From Cryptomeria japonica (taxonomy: Eukaryota; Streptophyta; Pinopsida; Cupressales; Cupressaceae), in NCBI RefSeq assembly GCF_030272615.1, contig NC_081406.1, positions 114,481,783-114,545,782 of the forward strand: a DNA stretch of 64,000 bases, read 5' to 3'. Shown piece by piece: positions 22,485-34,648 of the stretch (within the stretch, counting starts at the first letter, position 1; every line of letters starts with the position of its first letter). The position numbers were made by a program, and so were the translations under genes. The notes beneath the pieces were generated by a model, which was not told the origin of the DNA, searched no databases, and saw nothing but the letters and a program-made list of their open reading frames with translations.

Positions 22485-23432
22485 GGAAGTGACGATGAAG
22501 AAGAAGAAGATGCAAAAGTAGATCTTGAGTGTGAATTGGTAAGTTCTCTAGAAGAGCTTCAAAATGTTAGAAATGATTTTAGAAACTACAAAAGATTAGT
22601 TCATGAGGATTGCAGCCAGTTCAAAACCTACCTTGAGGTATCAAACCAAAAGGTTGGCTTATTGACCACTCAACTAGAAGAGACAAAAAGATTGATTGAT
22701 GATTTGAAAGTAGTCTTGGACACCAAGGAATGTAGGTGCAAAGACCTAGAGGTTGAGCTAGAAACAAAGGATAAAGAGCATCAACAGATAATAGTTGAAA
22801 TGGAGTTCCTCAGGAAAGAACTTGAGAAATGTCAAGATAAGCTCAAGCTGAGGATGAATAATGGTGTTGCATGGAGAAATAATGCATATCAGAAAGGAAA
22901 AGGGAAGATGAGGAAAGAAACTGCTACCGATAGCATGAATAGGAGAGGACCTTTTACTAGTAGAAGAGAAAGAAATGATGTTGCCACCAAGTCAAGACAA
23001 GCATGGTAGAATAAGAGATCAAATGGAAGATCTATAGAAAATGGACTACCATGGATCCATCCCTGGAGAAGCAGAAATGCAGATGCCAAACCGGTAACAT
23101 CACCTCATATTTGGCAAAATCAATTTGTAAGTAATAAGCCTCCTCTCTTTGGTTATTGTTTTTTATTTAAACATTATGGCCATAGAGAAGAAGAGTGTAA
23201 AATAAGGTCTAAGAATAGGTAGAGTATGCTTCCTAGGTATAATAAATCAGATGGATATAGACTTCATGCATATGATCATAATGCATCTAAGGGTAGAAGC
23301 ATGCATACCCCCTCTCTCGGTATTGCTAATGTCATATGTTATAACTGCAATAGACCTGGTCATAGAAGTTATGATTATAGGAGGAAGAACTTGCAGTCCT
23401 ATGGCAACCGAAGGACCAATCATGCTTAGTAT
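22485..23432 (+). pseudogene. Copia Gag C-terminal part, element A
   Basis: Continues 9431-9936 after the G3 insertion. An acidic start (GSDDEEEEDAKVDLECEL) leads to a long coiled coil (about 22530-22850), then a basic stretch. Two knuckle-like motifs follow: YCFLFKHYGHREEEC near 23155 (second Cys lost) and CYNCNRPGHRSYDYR near 23337 (last Cys replaced by Tyr). Stops at 23007 and around 23218 break it. Coiled coil plus CCHC knuckle is the usual copia Gag nucleocapsid end. Confidence 0.75.
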
Positions 23433-24145
23433 GAGAGAAGCTACAGAGGATATGAGTAGAATAGACCGACTTGGAACAAGAGGAGAAATGTTCTTGCACA
23501 ACCAAGGAATTAAAGGAAACTGGCAACCAGCCAAAATGGCTTGGTTCGAAAAGGAAGAGTAAACTGACATGTTAGAAGGTTCCTAAATCATGAATGTTGT
23601 ATGTCACTACACCACCATCTATAGAGAAAGGACCTATGAGAAGGAGAAGAAGAAACCTTCTCCCTAGAATGAAAAGGGGAAGAAAAGTGAGACCAAGAAG
23701 ACATGGAGGAAGAAGCAGGAAAAGAGGATCATGGACTGGCATTGTGCATTTAATGCACAAGCAATATCTCCTATAGTTTAAAGGAGATAGAGGTCTTAGG
23801 GGGAGTCACATATTGATCAGATCATTCACACCTTAAATAAAAGTAGATAAGAACATGAATAAGTTGTTGTTGGTGAGAGGATGTAGCATCTAGTGACTAG
23901 ATAACAAGTGGTATCAAAGGAGGAGTTGCATCGAATGAAGATAAAAGGGGAGAAAGTATTTTGTCAATGACTGGTACATACAAAGAGAAATAATATCTTG
24001 ATAGTTCTCTTTGCCATTGGTGTCAAAGTTGGAGAAGGATTCTATAGTATACCACATACTACATGCATGTGAATCCATGGACCACAGTAAAGGGGGAGAA
24101 ATACTATATAGTATGCCGGATACTATATGTTTTGACATCAATGCC
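23433..24145. other. 3' internal region of element A without pol
   Basis: No protease, integrase or reverse transcriptase homology on either strand. The first 300 bases read as a basic, stop-ridden tail of Gag. The rest is untranslated sequence leading to the polypurine tract. Confidence 0.6.
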
Positions 24146-24157
24146 AAAGGGGGAGAT
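24146..24157 (+). promoter_or_regulatory. Polypurine tract of element A
   Basis: AAAGGGGGAGAT directly before the TGTTGG start of the 3' LTR. Confidence 0.9.
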
Positions 24158-26455
24158 TGTTGGCATTGTGTTATCATTGATGTCAACTGGTATGGGTTGA
24201 CCACCGGTAGAAGAGATGTATGTGGAACACTATTGTGGAGGAGTACATGATGTGATAACTTGGATATCATCTTGCGTTGCTGAACATCCTTAAGGAAATG
24301 AAGATGACCTTAGGAGTCACTAGTAAATGAGTTAGTGCTTGACCTGTGTGATGAGAAAGAGAGATGTTTGAGTAGTTGCTTGTGACGAAGAGGCAGAATG
24401 TTATCTAAATCACATCAACATCAAAAGAGAAGATTGAACAGGTCACCAGTATGTTGTGATGATGCAGAATAGTAGGACTCCCACCATTTGAAGTTGCAGG
24501 CATCATGAGAAGCAATGACTAAATAGTGAGTATGTCTACATCGGATCATAGGTGCCTATTTGAAGATATGTTGCACAAACAAGGAACTCACATGAGCAGA
24601 TGACAAAGTGTCACTCCACTGGTAAGTGGAGATTATCTCACATTATGAAATGTGTGCATCATAGTCCCTTGAGATAAGGTAGATGAGGAAAAGGTAGGTG
24701 TTTGAAGGTTCACATCGGATCTACCGGTGATTAGAGAGAATGCCTTAAGTGCATGAGATCAGGGTTATACATTGGATTGACATAGAAGGCATGTTGGGAT
24801 GCCAATACAGAGGAAGTGTGAAGTGTTTGTCACCTTGACAAACCAATAGAGGAATGAACAGATTTGATCACGGAGAAGGGAAAGGCTAAGAAGATGCAAA
24901 TAGAGGAATCTGACCCAACTAAACATGGAGTCTTGTGAAGGTTGAGGATATCATGGCATCAAGAATGATAACTGGTAAGTAAGTCCACTGGTAATATGGA
25001 AAAGGTGTAGATGCAGAAGAATTCGCACTAGATGGGAATGTGCATTCTTAGGTGTGTCATGTTTGAAGACTGGTTGCGGTGTTCCACCAGTAGTTCAACA
25101 AAGTACAGACATGAAGAGTGAACCAGTAGAATGTGAGATAACGACAAGATTAGTAAACCGATAGAAAGGACATACTGGTAGAATGTTTGGTCGGTGATCT
25201 TGTAAGGACCAACATGAAGAGTCAAACTGGCAGAGCTGGTCGACTAAGATGCCACATGGAGTCAATGTGGCAAACTTGCATCCGATGAAGATGGAATGTA
25301 CACTGACGGGGTAGGTGTAGAATTGGTTGAATTTAAAGGAAACTGTGAAGCTCGAGGTGAAGATGCAAAAGTGCATGGCTTGAGATTAAATGAACAAGAA
25401 AGGATCGAGGATAGACTGATCAAGTAGATTGTAGTAGTTGAAGCAACCCATCATGCTATTAATGGCGATTGACCAAGATGCACGCTGAAAAATTACTTGC
25501 AGGTTGTTGAAGAAGGAAGACATGTTCTAGAAGGTGCATTGATGGTGGACTTGTGCAAGTGGATGTGAGGAATATCTGATTGGATTTGGTTTTCCTCAAT
25601 GAAGGTGACAAAACCCTAACTACCTAGATTTTGAATTAGGCTTTGGCGAGAAAACCTAGTTATAATTATGATGGCCAAAGAGATTATTTGTTGTTGTTGA
25701 ATAGAGAGAATATTGTGTTGTTGCAAAGTGGTAGACTTCTGTAAGTAGAGACAAGATCAGTTGAGTGCTTAACGAGCATCTAGAAGAGAGGGAGAGTGAA
25801 CCTGGTTGAAGCTTTCAACCGATTGGAGAGAAGAACTGGTAGTCATTACACCAACAGATTGTGAAATCGGTGAAGTGCACAGAGTAAGGTGCAAATCTAG
25901 TAGAGAAGAAGCAGGAGCAGAGCAGGAAAAACTGTGAGTTGGTAAAGGAGAGAAGGTACTTCACCGACAGAGTAAGATATTTGATAAGGTTGCAAGATTC
26001 ACTTGTAACATGATGACAACTTATGTATTTGAGGTTTTCATTAAGAACAGTGAGTTGTAGCTTGGTGGAGAGGTTGGAGCTCCTTTGGGTTGTAGCCCAT
26101 AAATCTATTAGGGGTTGTAGCTCCTTGGGTTGGTGCCCTAAAAGTCAAGGGTTGGTGCTCCTTGGGTTGGTGCCCTAAAATTTATAACTGTGTTTTATTG
26201 TGAGGTTGGATTGGAGTAGTAGACTATAGCAACATTTCTTACTGAGTTTTTTACCACATTGGGTTTTCCTCATATATACTAGTGTTATGTGATGTCCCCT
26301 TGTGAGTGTGTTTGGATTTTAGTTAGTCTTCTCCATAACTGGTAAGTCTGCATTCAGTTAAATCTATCAACCCATATTCTCACAAAGGACTACAAAAGAA
26401 AAAGAGATTTGAGAACCAGTGATTCACCCCCCCTTCTCAATGGTGCATTGTGTCT
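24158..26455 (+). repeat. 3' LTR of element A
   Basis: Begins TGTTGGCATTGTG after the polypurine tract and ends near GCATTGTGTCT. Homologous to 7420-9357 except for its first 300 bases. The block GGTTGGTGCTCCTTGGG is duplicated at 26110-26180 relative to the 5' copy. No gene. Confidence 0.85.
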
Positions 26456-26460
26456 AATAG

Positions 26461-26883
26461 TACTGCACAAAATAGCATCTCTAATGCCTGGTTCAGTACC
26501 GGTTTAAGCTCACTCATATACCTTAACCAAAACCTTTCGTTGTCTTATCTATCATCTATATTCTCCTATAAACTATATAAAAATGACCTATAAGATCTCA
26601 TACATATATGAGTCTTTACAATACATCAAGTCAGCTTACAAATAATTAATTACATTTACAAGACAATTCATATAAACAAAACTCATCACGTGTTGGCTTT
26701 AGTGTCGGTTTTCTTCATTGTCACTATAATTTGGATGCTGATGAATGCGCCTGTCGGTGCTGGTGTTGGTGCCTGCCGGTGTATGATGTCTGCGATGCTG
26801 GTGTATGTGTAGAACCTATTACCAGTTGGTTGCCATCAATGACAACATCAACCATATTCTCATTAGATTGTAGAATGCCAACA
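26461..26883 (-). repeat. 3' LTR of element B, truncated
   Basis: Aligns with 33897-34312 (shared: GCCTGGTTCAGTACC, CAAAACCTTTC, ATCTCATACATATATGAGTC). About 390 bases of the U5 side are missing at the junction with element A. The adjoining minus-strand purine run ATGGGAGAT is a weakened polypurine tract. Confidence 0.8.
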
Positions 26884-27085
26884 ATCTCCCATTTGGCATT
26901 GATGGCAACACTCATGAGAAAAATCCAAAATTGTTATCCAAAAAAATAGTGTGCTCCCCTAAGCAAGTGATCTCCTCTATGCATCCCCCTGAGCAAGTGA
27001 TCTCCTCTATGCATTTTTCTCCATACTACTCCCCCTTTGGCATCAATGACAAAGGATGTCAAAAATAGTCAAAGAGTACAAAATT

Positions 27086-30000
27086 TCTACCTTGTAGCCT
27101 GAAAATGGTTGCTTACAATTTGAAAGATATCTGCCAAAAGTAGATTCAGGCTTTGCATGAATCTATTACTGTTAGAGATAATGGTTTTTGTCTGCTGGAT
27201 CATCCCTATCAGATAATGCATTTGCTGCTCCGGTGACCGTTCTACTTGATTTGTTGCCTTTGATAGCTCAACCCGCTAAGTAATAAGACTCTCCAATCTT
27301 GGACCAATTTTTCTTTTCAGTTCTCGGGCCTTTAACCTTACTTTCTCCTTCTCAAGATCTTCTTTCTTTTGTTCATAAACTGTCATCTCTTGATCAAGAA
27401 AAGATGTAAGTTCTGAAGAACCTATCATATTATCTGCAATGTCATCTATTTCCTTCTATGTCTTCTTAATTTCCTCAGCAATATCTTCAGTCAAGTGGTG
27501 AGGCTTGCAAGCTTCTGTATATAGCTCCATATATTCCAAAATTGTTGAGTTAAGTACCAGTAATAGTGACCATGTGCTCAGTACAGTCTTTGATAGTTTT
27601 CTCAAAGAATTCACCTTTCTCTTTGTCTACTCTTTCCTTAACAGTTTCCTCATTCACATTATCCATAGTTAGAAAATTTTCAACAATAAATTTAGACAAT
27701 GCATCCAATTTACCTAAAGAATCCTCAATATGATCTATCTTACAGGTTGGTGCAATCATCTTCAAGATAGGTAATGTGTCATCAATAGCCTTAAATTTTA
27801 AGGCATTGCAATCTGTTATCCTCTTATTTGAACCCAATAGAAAATCTGTTACCTTAGTAGGTCTGAATTCTCTAGTGGATGCGCTTGGATTTGCAATAGA
27901 TTTCCTTTCAACAGATACTTCCCCAATTGCCTTAATAATTTCTTCCTTTTTTCCATCAATTGGTTCCTCTTTATTTACATTTTTGTTTGTTTCTTTGTCT
28001 ATGTTATTACCTCTGCTTCTTCCAGTTTTTCTTTCTATGTAAGTACTTTTGGATCTATCAGTTTCTCAGTCTCTAATTTCTCAGTGTTAGTTACCTTAGC
28101 CTCTGTCGGTATCTCAATGTTCTGAGAGTCAATAGTGTGTGCTGGTGACTCAGAGATCTCAATGTTTGTAGCATCAATAGTCTTAACCTCTACAGTCTCT
28201 TTATCCACAACAATGTTAATATGTTGTGTCTATATTCATAGTAAAAAGAATCTTAGAATCTGGGTTAGTATCATCATGTGTTACTTCTTCAGTCTCCTTA
28301 TCTGGTTGATTGTCTGAATGTACCGGTATCTCTGAATTTATTGGAGGGGTGTCCTGTGCTGGTGGAGAAATGTTATCTATGACCCTTATAAAAGGTACAC
28401 TACCAATTTTTATTTTACCTTTGTCCTTTTCATATACCTTCGTAAAAGATTTGTCCATTTTCTGTCTCTCCCTTTCCTCTTTCTTTTCTTTTTCAACAAA
28501 AAAGATATCCCATTTGTCTATAGTTTCATCAACAATCTCTTTTACTCTCCTAGCCATTAAGCTAACTTGTCAGTGTCAACTCACAAAAACTGACCGATTT
28601 GCTTCAAAAATCAATTCATCAATCTCCTCTCTGGAATTTACAGAGTGAATAGCCAATAATGCTTCAACCTTTAACTTTTTGTCCAATTCCATCTCTAACA
28701 TTCGTTTAGCCTCAAGTCTCAGATAAAGATCATTAGGCAAAACATCGACAACCTCAGTCAAAACTCTCTTATAGATGTCTAGATGTAAAATAATACTAGC
28801 CTCTATAGTCTCCTTGTCAGAGTCCATGTAAGAATGATAATATTTATTTACATTGCAAAGATTACCATCTTGTGTTATCTCATTTACCAGTTCCTCCGGT
28901 GTAAAGGTATCTGGTGTCTTAGGTTGTTTCTTCTTTGGTGTTAGCTTTTTCTTAGGTTCCCTTACAACCTGTTGTTTCTTCCTCAATTTCCTTGCCTTTT
29001 TATGTTAAGGAGAAGGTATCGGTGAGGGTTTCCTCTTCCTCCTTTCAACTCTTTTGAACTCAACTACTTTTCCACTATCTGCATCCGAAGAAGTGACAAC
29101 TGGTGAAACATGAGCTACCGGTTCCAATCCTTTCAGTTCACTAGCAGATATACCACTCAAGTTAATTACATTTTCCTTAACCTCTTTAGCCATCTTGGAT
29201 GCATCTTTGTTAAATTTTTCTCTTCTTTTTCTTTGTTTTTGCATTAAAATAGCACTCTCAATATTCTTAGCACTACCAAAGATTTATTCAGATGCTTCCC
29301 TTGGTGCATCAAGAAGTGTCTTAGCATAAGCTTCAATTACATTCAGATCAACTTCATAACCCATTTTTGTTATCCAAATAGTTCTAGGAGTAACAACTTC
29401 CTTCCATGTTTCATCACATTTGATTACAAAACAAATTTTCTTATCATACTTGTCAATAATGCTTTACGGTATCCTTTCTCTAGATTTCATCTTAGTTTGG
29501 AAGTTTTTGTAGTCTGCTATTATGTTGACACTATTAGAGCCCATACCAGTGATAGCTTCCTTGATTTTTTTGCCTACCAAGATGTCATATCCAAAGTCCT
29601 TATGATCAATTTCGAGTATCTCTTTGGTGAAGTACAACATCAAACACACAAGTAGGTTACCAAAATGGAATGTCCCCTTCTTGTCACCCTTAATCTTTTT
29701 TAGGTTATCAATCAGTTCATCCTTAAGCTATTCATAGATATTAGTTTTAGCATTTTTCTTAACCATCTCATATGCATTATGAATACTGTAGACACCCAAA
29801 AATGGTCAACGCTTGCGAGGTCATACTTTAACATTTATGCATTGCCTCATTTTAGGTTTTTGCATCGCATTAACATTTCTCCTATGTCATGCACTTGATT
29901 TTTATCATTTGTGAGCATCGAGTCATTCTTCTACATTCTCCAATCATCTCACTCTCGAATTTGGTCTTGTCGACAACACTATCCAGTCATGGTTTTGATC

Positions 30001-32021
30001 GATTTTATCCTGTCGCATCAATGTGCGTATTCATTTGTCATCATTTTGGACATCGTCAATCCTAATTAGGGTTTTGTCCTCTTATCAATCTTATCATCAA
30101 TTTTATCATTTTGGACATCGTCAATCCTAATTAGGGTTTTGTCCTCTTTTCAATCTTATCATCTGGCGATCGATTTATCAGTCTTGTCGTTTTACGATCG
30201 ATTTGTCATCGATCGTTGTCATGTGCAATCTTGTCATTTTGCGATCGATTTGTCATCTGGCGATCGGTTTATCAATCTTGTCGTTTTACGATCGATTTGT
30301 CATCGATCGCTGTCATGTGCAATCTTGTCGTCTTGCAATCTATTTTGTCATCGATTCTTGTCATTTTGCGACCGATTTGTCATCAATCGTTGTCTGTCTC
30401 AATTATGTCAATTTGGATCAATTTGTCATTGTTCCTCGTCAATTGGCGCATTTCTCAATCAAATTGTTTATCGCATTGGTCAGTTATCAATTCAAAATCA
30501 TGATCGACATTAATTATCTTCAATCAGGACCTAATTGTCATCCTCGCATTGCTAATTCACCTTCTAGGGTTTCATGATTTAATCATTTAACCTTGTGCGT
30601 CATTTCTTCCTTTAGGATTAATAAATTACTTATTTATCCTAAGTTTTCTCATTACAATTAAATATTCATTTAATTGGCTAATTATTCCTCTTTGTGAGTG
30701 AATTAATTAATAAATGAAAAATTATTGATTAATTCACTAATTTCTAATTTCCTAATTTCTTAATTCCAAATTCAATTTCCACCTATTTCTCTCCTAAATT
30801 TATGGAAATGGCATAGAAATTTGTCATAAATTGTCATAAATTCTTGACATAGAAATTTGTCATAGAATTTGTCATAAATTGTCATAAATTCTTGACATAG
30901 AAATTTGTCATAGAATTTGTCATAAAATTGTCATAAATTGTCATAAACTTTTTGCATAGCAATTTGTCATAATTTGTCATAATTGACATAATTGATTTGC
31001 AATTTCCATTTGAGTTGGATCATGCTAATTTGTTCATTTCTCCAATTTCTCTATAAATTGGATGATTTTTCTTCAATAATCCTGAATCCCTAATCAAACT
31101 AATGAACTTATGCTTCTAGCACTCTTGAACTTTTCATCAATCTTGCTTTCAATTGTATGTGCACTTGTAGGTGAGATCCACAAATCCATTTGAAGAGGAA
31201 AGAAGAACAATGGAGCCGCATGGAAGAAGCATCCAATTGGTTATCTAGTTTGCATGATATTTAGTTTTGTATGCTTTTGATTTCATGTCTCTATTGAGTG
31301 TGCTTAGGATTAGATCATTGCATGTGAGCTTTTGTGAAATGATTTATTACATTTTATCTTTCTTTTGATGATTCCTAATTCCGATGCTACAAATACATAA
31401 GCTGGAAACAAAGTTTAATCTATTTGCATGAGTTACTCTATATCCAAGTACCATTCTCACATATCTCACATTTGCATCAATAATGTCATTAACCCTAAGA
31501 GATCTATTGGAAAATGTATCTCCAGTTAAATCCATAACACCCTTGTTAGGTATCTTCTTTGTTTTGTCAGACCTACTACTGGTTGAGGGTAAACCAGTAA
31601 CTGCCTTGATTGCTTCCTTTGAGATTTCAAAAATAGAGTCTAGCCACATAAACTCTCCATGAACTCTTCTCAATACAAGACGAACTACCTCCTCTGGAAA
31701 TTCAGGTATGTTTAGAATTTCAACAAATCTTAGGTCTCCTACAATCTTGTGCTCTGGTATAACCAAACCTTGTTCATCAATAATAACATAATTGTAGATG
31801 TTCTTTAAGTCATCAATCCCTAAATTCTCTATGTTGCAGTGAATGTAAATTATCGAGTCTTTGACAAAAGTGACTCCTTTCAGAATTTTTGAAAAAGCTC
31901 CGATAGAATCATCTTGCTTGGCAATTTCAAGGATGATTTTAAATATAGGTCTAGGGCGCTTAATATTCTCTACCATAGTAGGGTTTACAATAAACTCAGG
32001 TGTAGAAGATGAAGATGCCAT
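27086..32021 (-). pseudogene. ORF2 of element B, unknown long protein
   Basis: From ATG at 32021 (MASSSSTPEF) the frame is intact for 208 codons up to the solo LTR at 31391, then continues at 29781-27086; about 1100 residues in all. The N-terminal domain has VHGEFMWLDSIFEISKEAI (near residue 120), TGLPST, KKIPNKGVMDLTG and VLGYRVTHANRLN. The middle (29740-29480) has KIKGDKKGTFHFGNL and YFTKEILEIDHKDFGYD. Then come a Lys-rich region (RRKRKPSP; KKKLTPKKK near 28940), an acidic region, and a C-terminal part with IDDTLPILKMIAPTC and a coiled coil. Several stops and at least one frameshift occur after 29500. I recognise no family; the same protein occurs in D, H and E. Position after Gag, where pol would be, and its charge pattern suggest an element-specific structural or nucleic-acid-binding role, but that is a guess. 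Confidence 0.75.
29787..31391 (+). mobile_element. Solo LTR G4, gypsy family of G1
   Basis: 1605 bases, TGTAGACACC to GCTACA, with a perfect AATAC target duplication (29782-29786 and 31392-31396). Inverted relative to G1 and G2. Inserted in ORF2 of element B. It has the longest GATCGAT/TTTGTCAT minisatellite of the three copies (about 30160-30400), a doubled block CCTAATTAGGGTTTTGTCCTC (30060-30150) and TTGTCATAAATT repeats (30810-30980). TATAAAT at 31052-31058 is a possible TATA box. The plus-strand frames at 30139-30577 translate the repeat and are not genes. Confidence 0.93.
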
Positions 32022-32364
32022 GATACTTAAATAAATACCTCTTGCTTGAAATCCTTGAATGCCTGAAAAACACCTTGCTGCTTCGCCTTTAAATGCCTTT
32101 GTTCAATTTTCACACACTTTGAATGCTTGGATGCTCGATGGTTTGAAATGGGGTTTTTTTGATGGTTTATAACCAAAATGTTCTCCAACTACTACATTAA
32201 ATACTTGCCAGTTAAGTGAAATCTTAACATATCTGCCAGTAAAGAAGAAATGTGTCTTCTCACCATCAACCGAGGGTAGAATGCATGATTTTTATCTTGT
32301 TGTCATACCCTCTAAGGATTATTCCTTAGTTAGATGAAGAATCTCCTACCAGTGGAGGGTTACT

Positions 32365-33379
32365 CTATTCTACCAGTGCAGAGATATATTCATCAACTCT
32401 CTGATCTCTCTTCTTAATTTGTTGTTTTGAAAATTCTTGCTTTATTTCATTTATTTTTTCTTTTCCCTTCTCATTAGATCCTTTATTGTTCATTGGTGTA
32501 GTCTTGTTTCTACAAAATTTTGTAATATGTCCAATCTTGTTACATGCATAACAAGTTACATTATTCCTCTGAATATCCTTTCCATATCCTTGACTGGTTT
32601 GCGTTCTACATTGAATAGATAAATGTCCAAATCTACCACAAACATAACATTTCACATTCATTCTGCAATTCTCTGAATTATGACCAACTTTATTGCATTT
32701 GGAACATTGACTGGTGGGTAAGTTTGTATTCTGATTATTTCTAAATCTGCACTGATTTTCTCTATGACCATATTTGTTGCAATTGAAACATTTCCCATTA
32801 AATTTATAAGAATTAGGTTGTCTTACCGGTTTACTGTGATCTTGATTGTTTGCAATCCCGAAACTTTCTCCACATTCAAATCTAAGTCCAATTGTATCTC
32901 CATCAGGCTTTTGTCTTTTCAGCATGTCATCAAGCCTTTCTAAAAAAATTTTGAATTTGTCTGTGTTCATTTGTAGTGATCAACTAATTTTCTAGAATCC
33001 CAACTTATCTCCTAAGCTCATCTTTATCATGTTGCATGTGAATCAAATCTGTCTTTAGCATATCATTTTCATGACAAAGTCTCAAACTTTCATTTGCTCC
33101 ATCATTAAATCTCCTAGTCAAGTCTTCTTCATTCTTCTTCATATCTTCAATATCCTTACATAGCCTCATGGTTAAATCTTGCATTTCATTCCTCATGTTA
33201 TTGTTCTCTTGCCTCAACTTCTCTGCAATATCTCTAAGAGATTCTTTTTCATCGTCATCTTTCTGCATTTTCTCATGAAGTTCCTTCCTCTTGGTTTGTG
33301 CTATAACTAGGTTCTCTTGAAGTCCTTTAATGAATTCCTGTGCAATCCTCAGATCATCTTTAAGTTTGATATTCTTCAA
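32365..33379 (-). pseudogene. Gag of element B: coiled coil plus four CCHC knuckles
   Basis: The first part (33379-33005, 124 residues) is an uninterrupted coiled coil. The second (32970-32365, 201 residues, in another frame) has four perfect C-X2-C-X4-H-X4-C knuckles: CFNCNKYGHRENQC (residues 61-74), CSKCNKVGHNSENC (89-102), CYVCGRFGHLSIQC (108-121) and CYACNKIGHITKFC (140-153), then a Lys-rich tail. Most copia Gags carry one knuckle and many gypsy Gags one or two, so four is unusual. The protein presumably binds element RNA in particles. A frameshift or stop between 33005 and 32970 separates the two parts. Confidence 0.85.
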
Positions 33380-33493
33380 TTTTTATGCATCAAAATATTC
33401 AAGAGCTCCTTCCAACTATTTTCTCAAAATCTCCATTGGTACCGATTTCAGAATCTTCCTCAAGTTGTTAGGCTTTTGAAAATAGAGGACCAG

Positions 33494-33505
33494 GCATTGA
33501 TACCA
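33494..33505 (-). promoter_or_regulatory. Primer-binding site of element B
   Basis: TGGTATCAATGC on the minus strand, two bases inside the LTR: the initiator-Met site with two changes. Confidence 0.85.
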
Positions 33506-33507
33506 AT

Positions 33508-34312
33508 TGTTAGATGCAATGATAGTCCCAAATACATTGAGCAGGGCAGGGTGGGGGGGGTGGGTGACTCAGTGTCTAATCGGTTAAAGGAATATTTAAA
33601 CTTATTTATAAATTTTCAACCCAAATCAATGTACCAGTAAACAAGAAATAATGCAGCAAATAGAAATAACAGAGACATCATAAGTGCACACCATAACACA
33701 AGATATTTTAGCAGGGAAACCCGATGTAGGAAATACCTCGATGGGATTTGTGACCCACAATCTTTACTCACTGACCAATATGAATAAATATTACTTACAA
33801 TAAGGGCCCCCAAATGTAGGAAGGCCAATAGCCTAGAGCCCACTTCTCAATAGAAGAGTCTCACTGACTACAAGATGGATAATTAAATCCAATACAATGT
33901 ACTGCTCAAAATAGCAACTCTAAAGCCTGGTTCAGTACCAGTTTAAGCTCAGTCATATACCTTAACCAAAACCTTTCATTGTCTTATCTATCATCTATAT
34001 TCTCCCATCAACTATATCAAAATAACCTATAAGATCTCATACATATATGAGTCTTTACTATACATCATGTTGGCTTACAAATAAATAATTACATTTACAA
34101 TACAATTCATATAAACAAAATTTATCACATGTCGGCCTGAGTGTCGGTATACTTCATTGTCGATGTAATCTGGATGTCGGTGAATGGGCCTACTAGTGTC
34201 GATGCCTACCAGTGTATGATGTCTACGATGCTGGTGTATGTGTAGAACCTGTTACCAGTTGGTTGCCATCAATGACAATATCAACCATATTCTCATTAGA
34301 GTGTAGAATGCT
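33508..34312 (-). repeat. 5' LTR of element B
   Basis: Starts TGTTAGATGC on the plus strand; same family as the LTR of H at 41713-42581 (shared: GGGATTTGTGACCCACAAT, CAATATGAATAAATATTACTT). The last six bases expected (CCAACA) are missing at the junction with copia element C. A run of G at 33551-33561 is inside it. Confidence 0.85.
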
Positions 34313-34648
34313 TATAGTTGTTGCTACTAACTGTACACAAATTCTATGGATGAAGCAAATGTTGAAAGGCATAAGGATAGACTGTGATGAACCAATAGTT
34401 ATTCATTGTGATAACTCTGCAGCTATTGACATATAAAATAATCTGATATTTCATTCTAAGACAAAGCACATATCAATCAAGTATAACTTTTTGAAGGAAA
34501 AGGTAGAAGCAAATGAAGTCAGATTGGTTTATGTGAACACTAAAGACAAAATTACAAACATCTTCAACAAACCTTTGTCCAGGGAATCATTTTAGTACTT
34601 TAGAGGCAAATTGGGGGTCTCTGCCCCTCCAATAGAGACTTAAGTGAT
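34313..34648 (+). pseudogene. RNase H C-terminal end, copia element C
   Basis: Plus-strand VVATNCTQILWMKQMLKGI, then EPIVIHCDNSAAIDI and, past a TAA, HSKTKHISIKYNFLKEKVE and VRLVYVNTKDKITNIFNKPL: the standard end of copia RNase H (IHCDN with catalytic Asp; KHIxIKYHFLRE; DIFTKPL). Stops at 34434 and 34591. The rest of this element's pol is missing, replaced by element B. Confidence 0.9.

Larger units (their letters stand above)
7221..26455 (+). mobile_element. Copia-type element A, gag only, host of nested G3
   Basis: Plus-strand element: 5' LTR (about 7221-9357), initiator-Met primer site (9360-9371), gag in two parts (9431-9936 and 22485-23432) separated by G3, a short 3' region, polypurine tract (24146-24157) and 3' LTR (24158-26455). 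No protease, integrase or reverse transcriptase is seen, so it was non-autonomous. The two LTRs differ heavily by substitutions and indels, most of all in their first 200-300 bases, so A is far older than G3. AATAG occurs at both outer flanks (7216-7220, 26456-26460) and may be the target duplication, but the flanks beyond belong to different elements. Confidence 0.8.
26461..34312 (-). mobile_element. Pol-less LTR element B with multi-knuckle Gag and ORF2
   Basis: Minus-strand order: 5' LTR (34312-33508), initiator-Met-type primer site (33505-33494), coiled-coil and zinc-knuckle Gag (33379-32365), ORF2 (32021-27086, interrupted by solo LTR G4), degenerate polypurine tract (26895-26884) and a 3' LTR truncated by element A (26883-26461). 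No reverse transcriptase, RNase H or integrase lies between primer site and polypurine tract. It lies against the RNase H of copia element C on the right. Confidence 0.8.
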
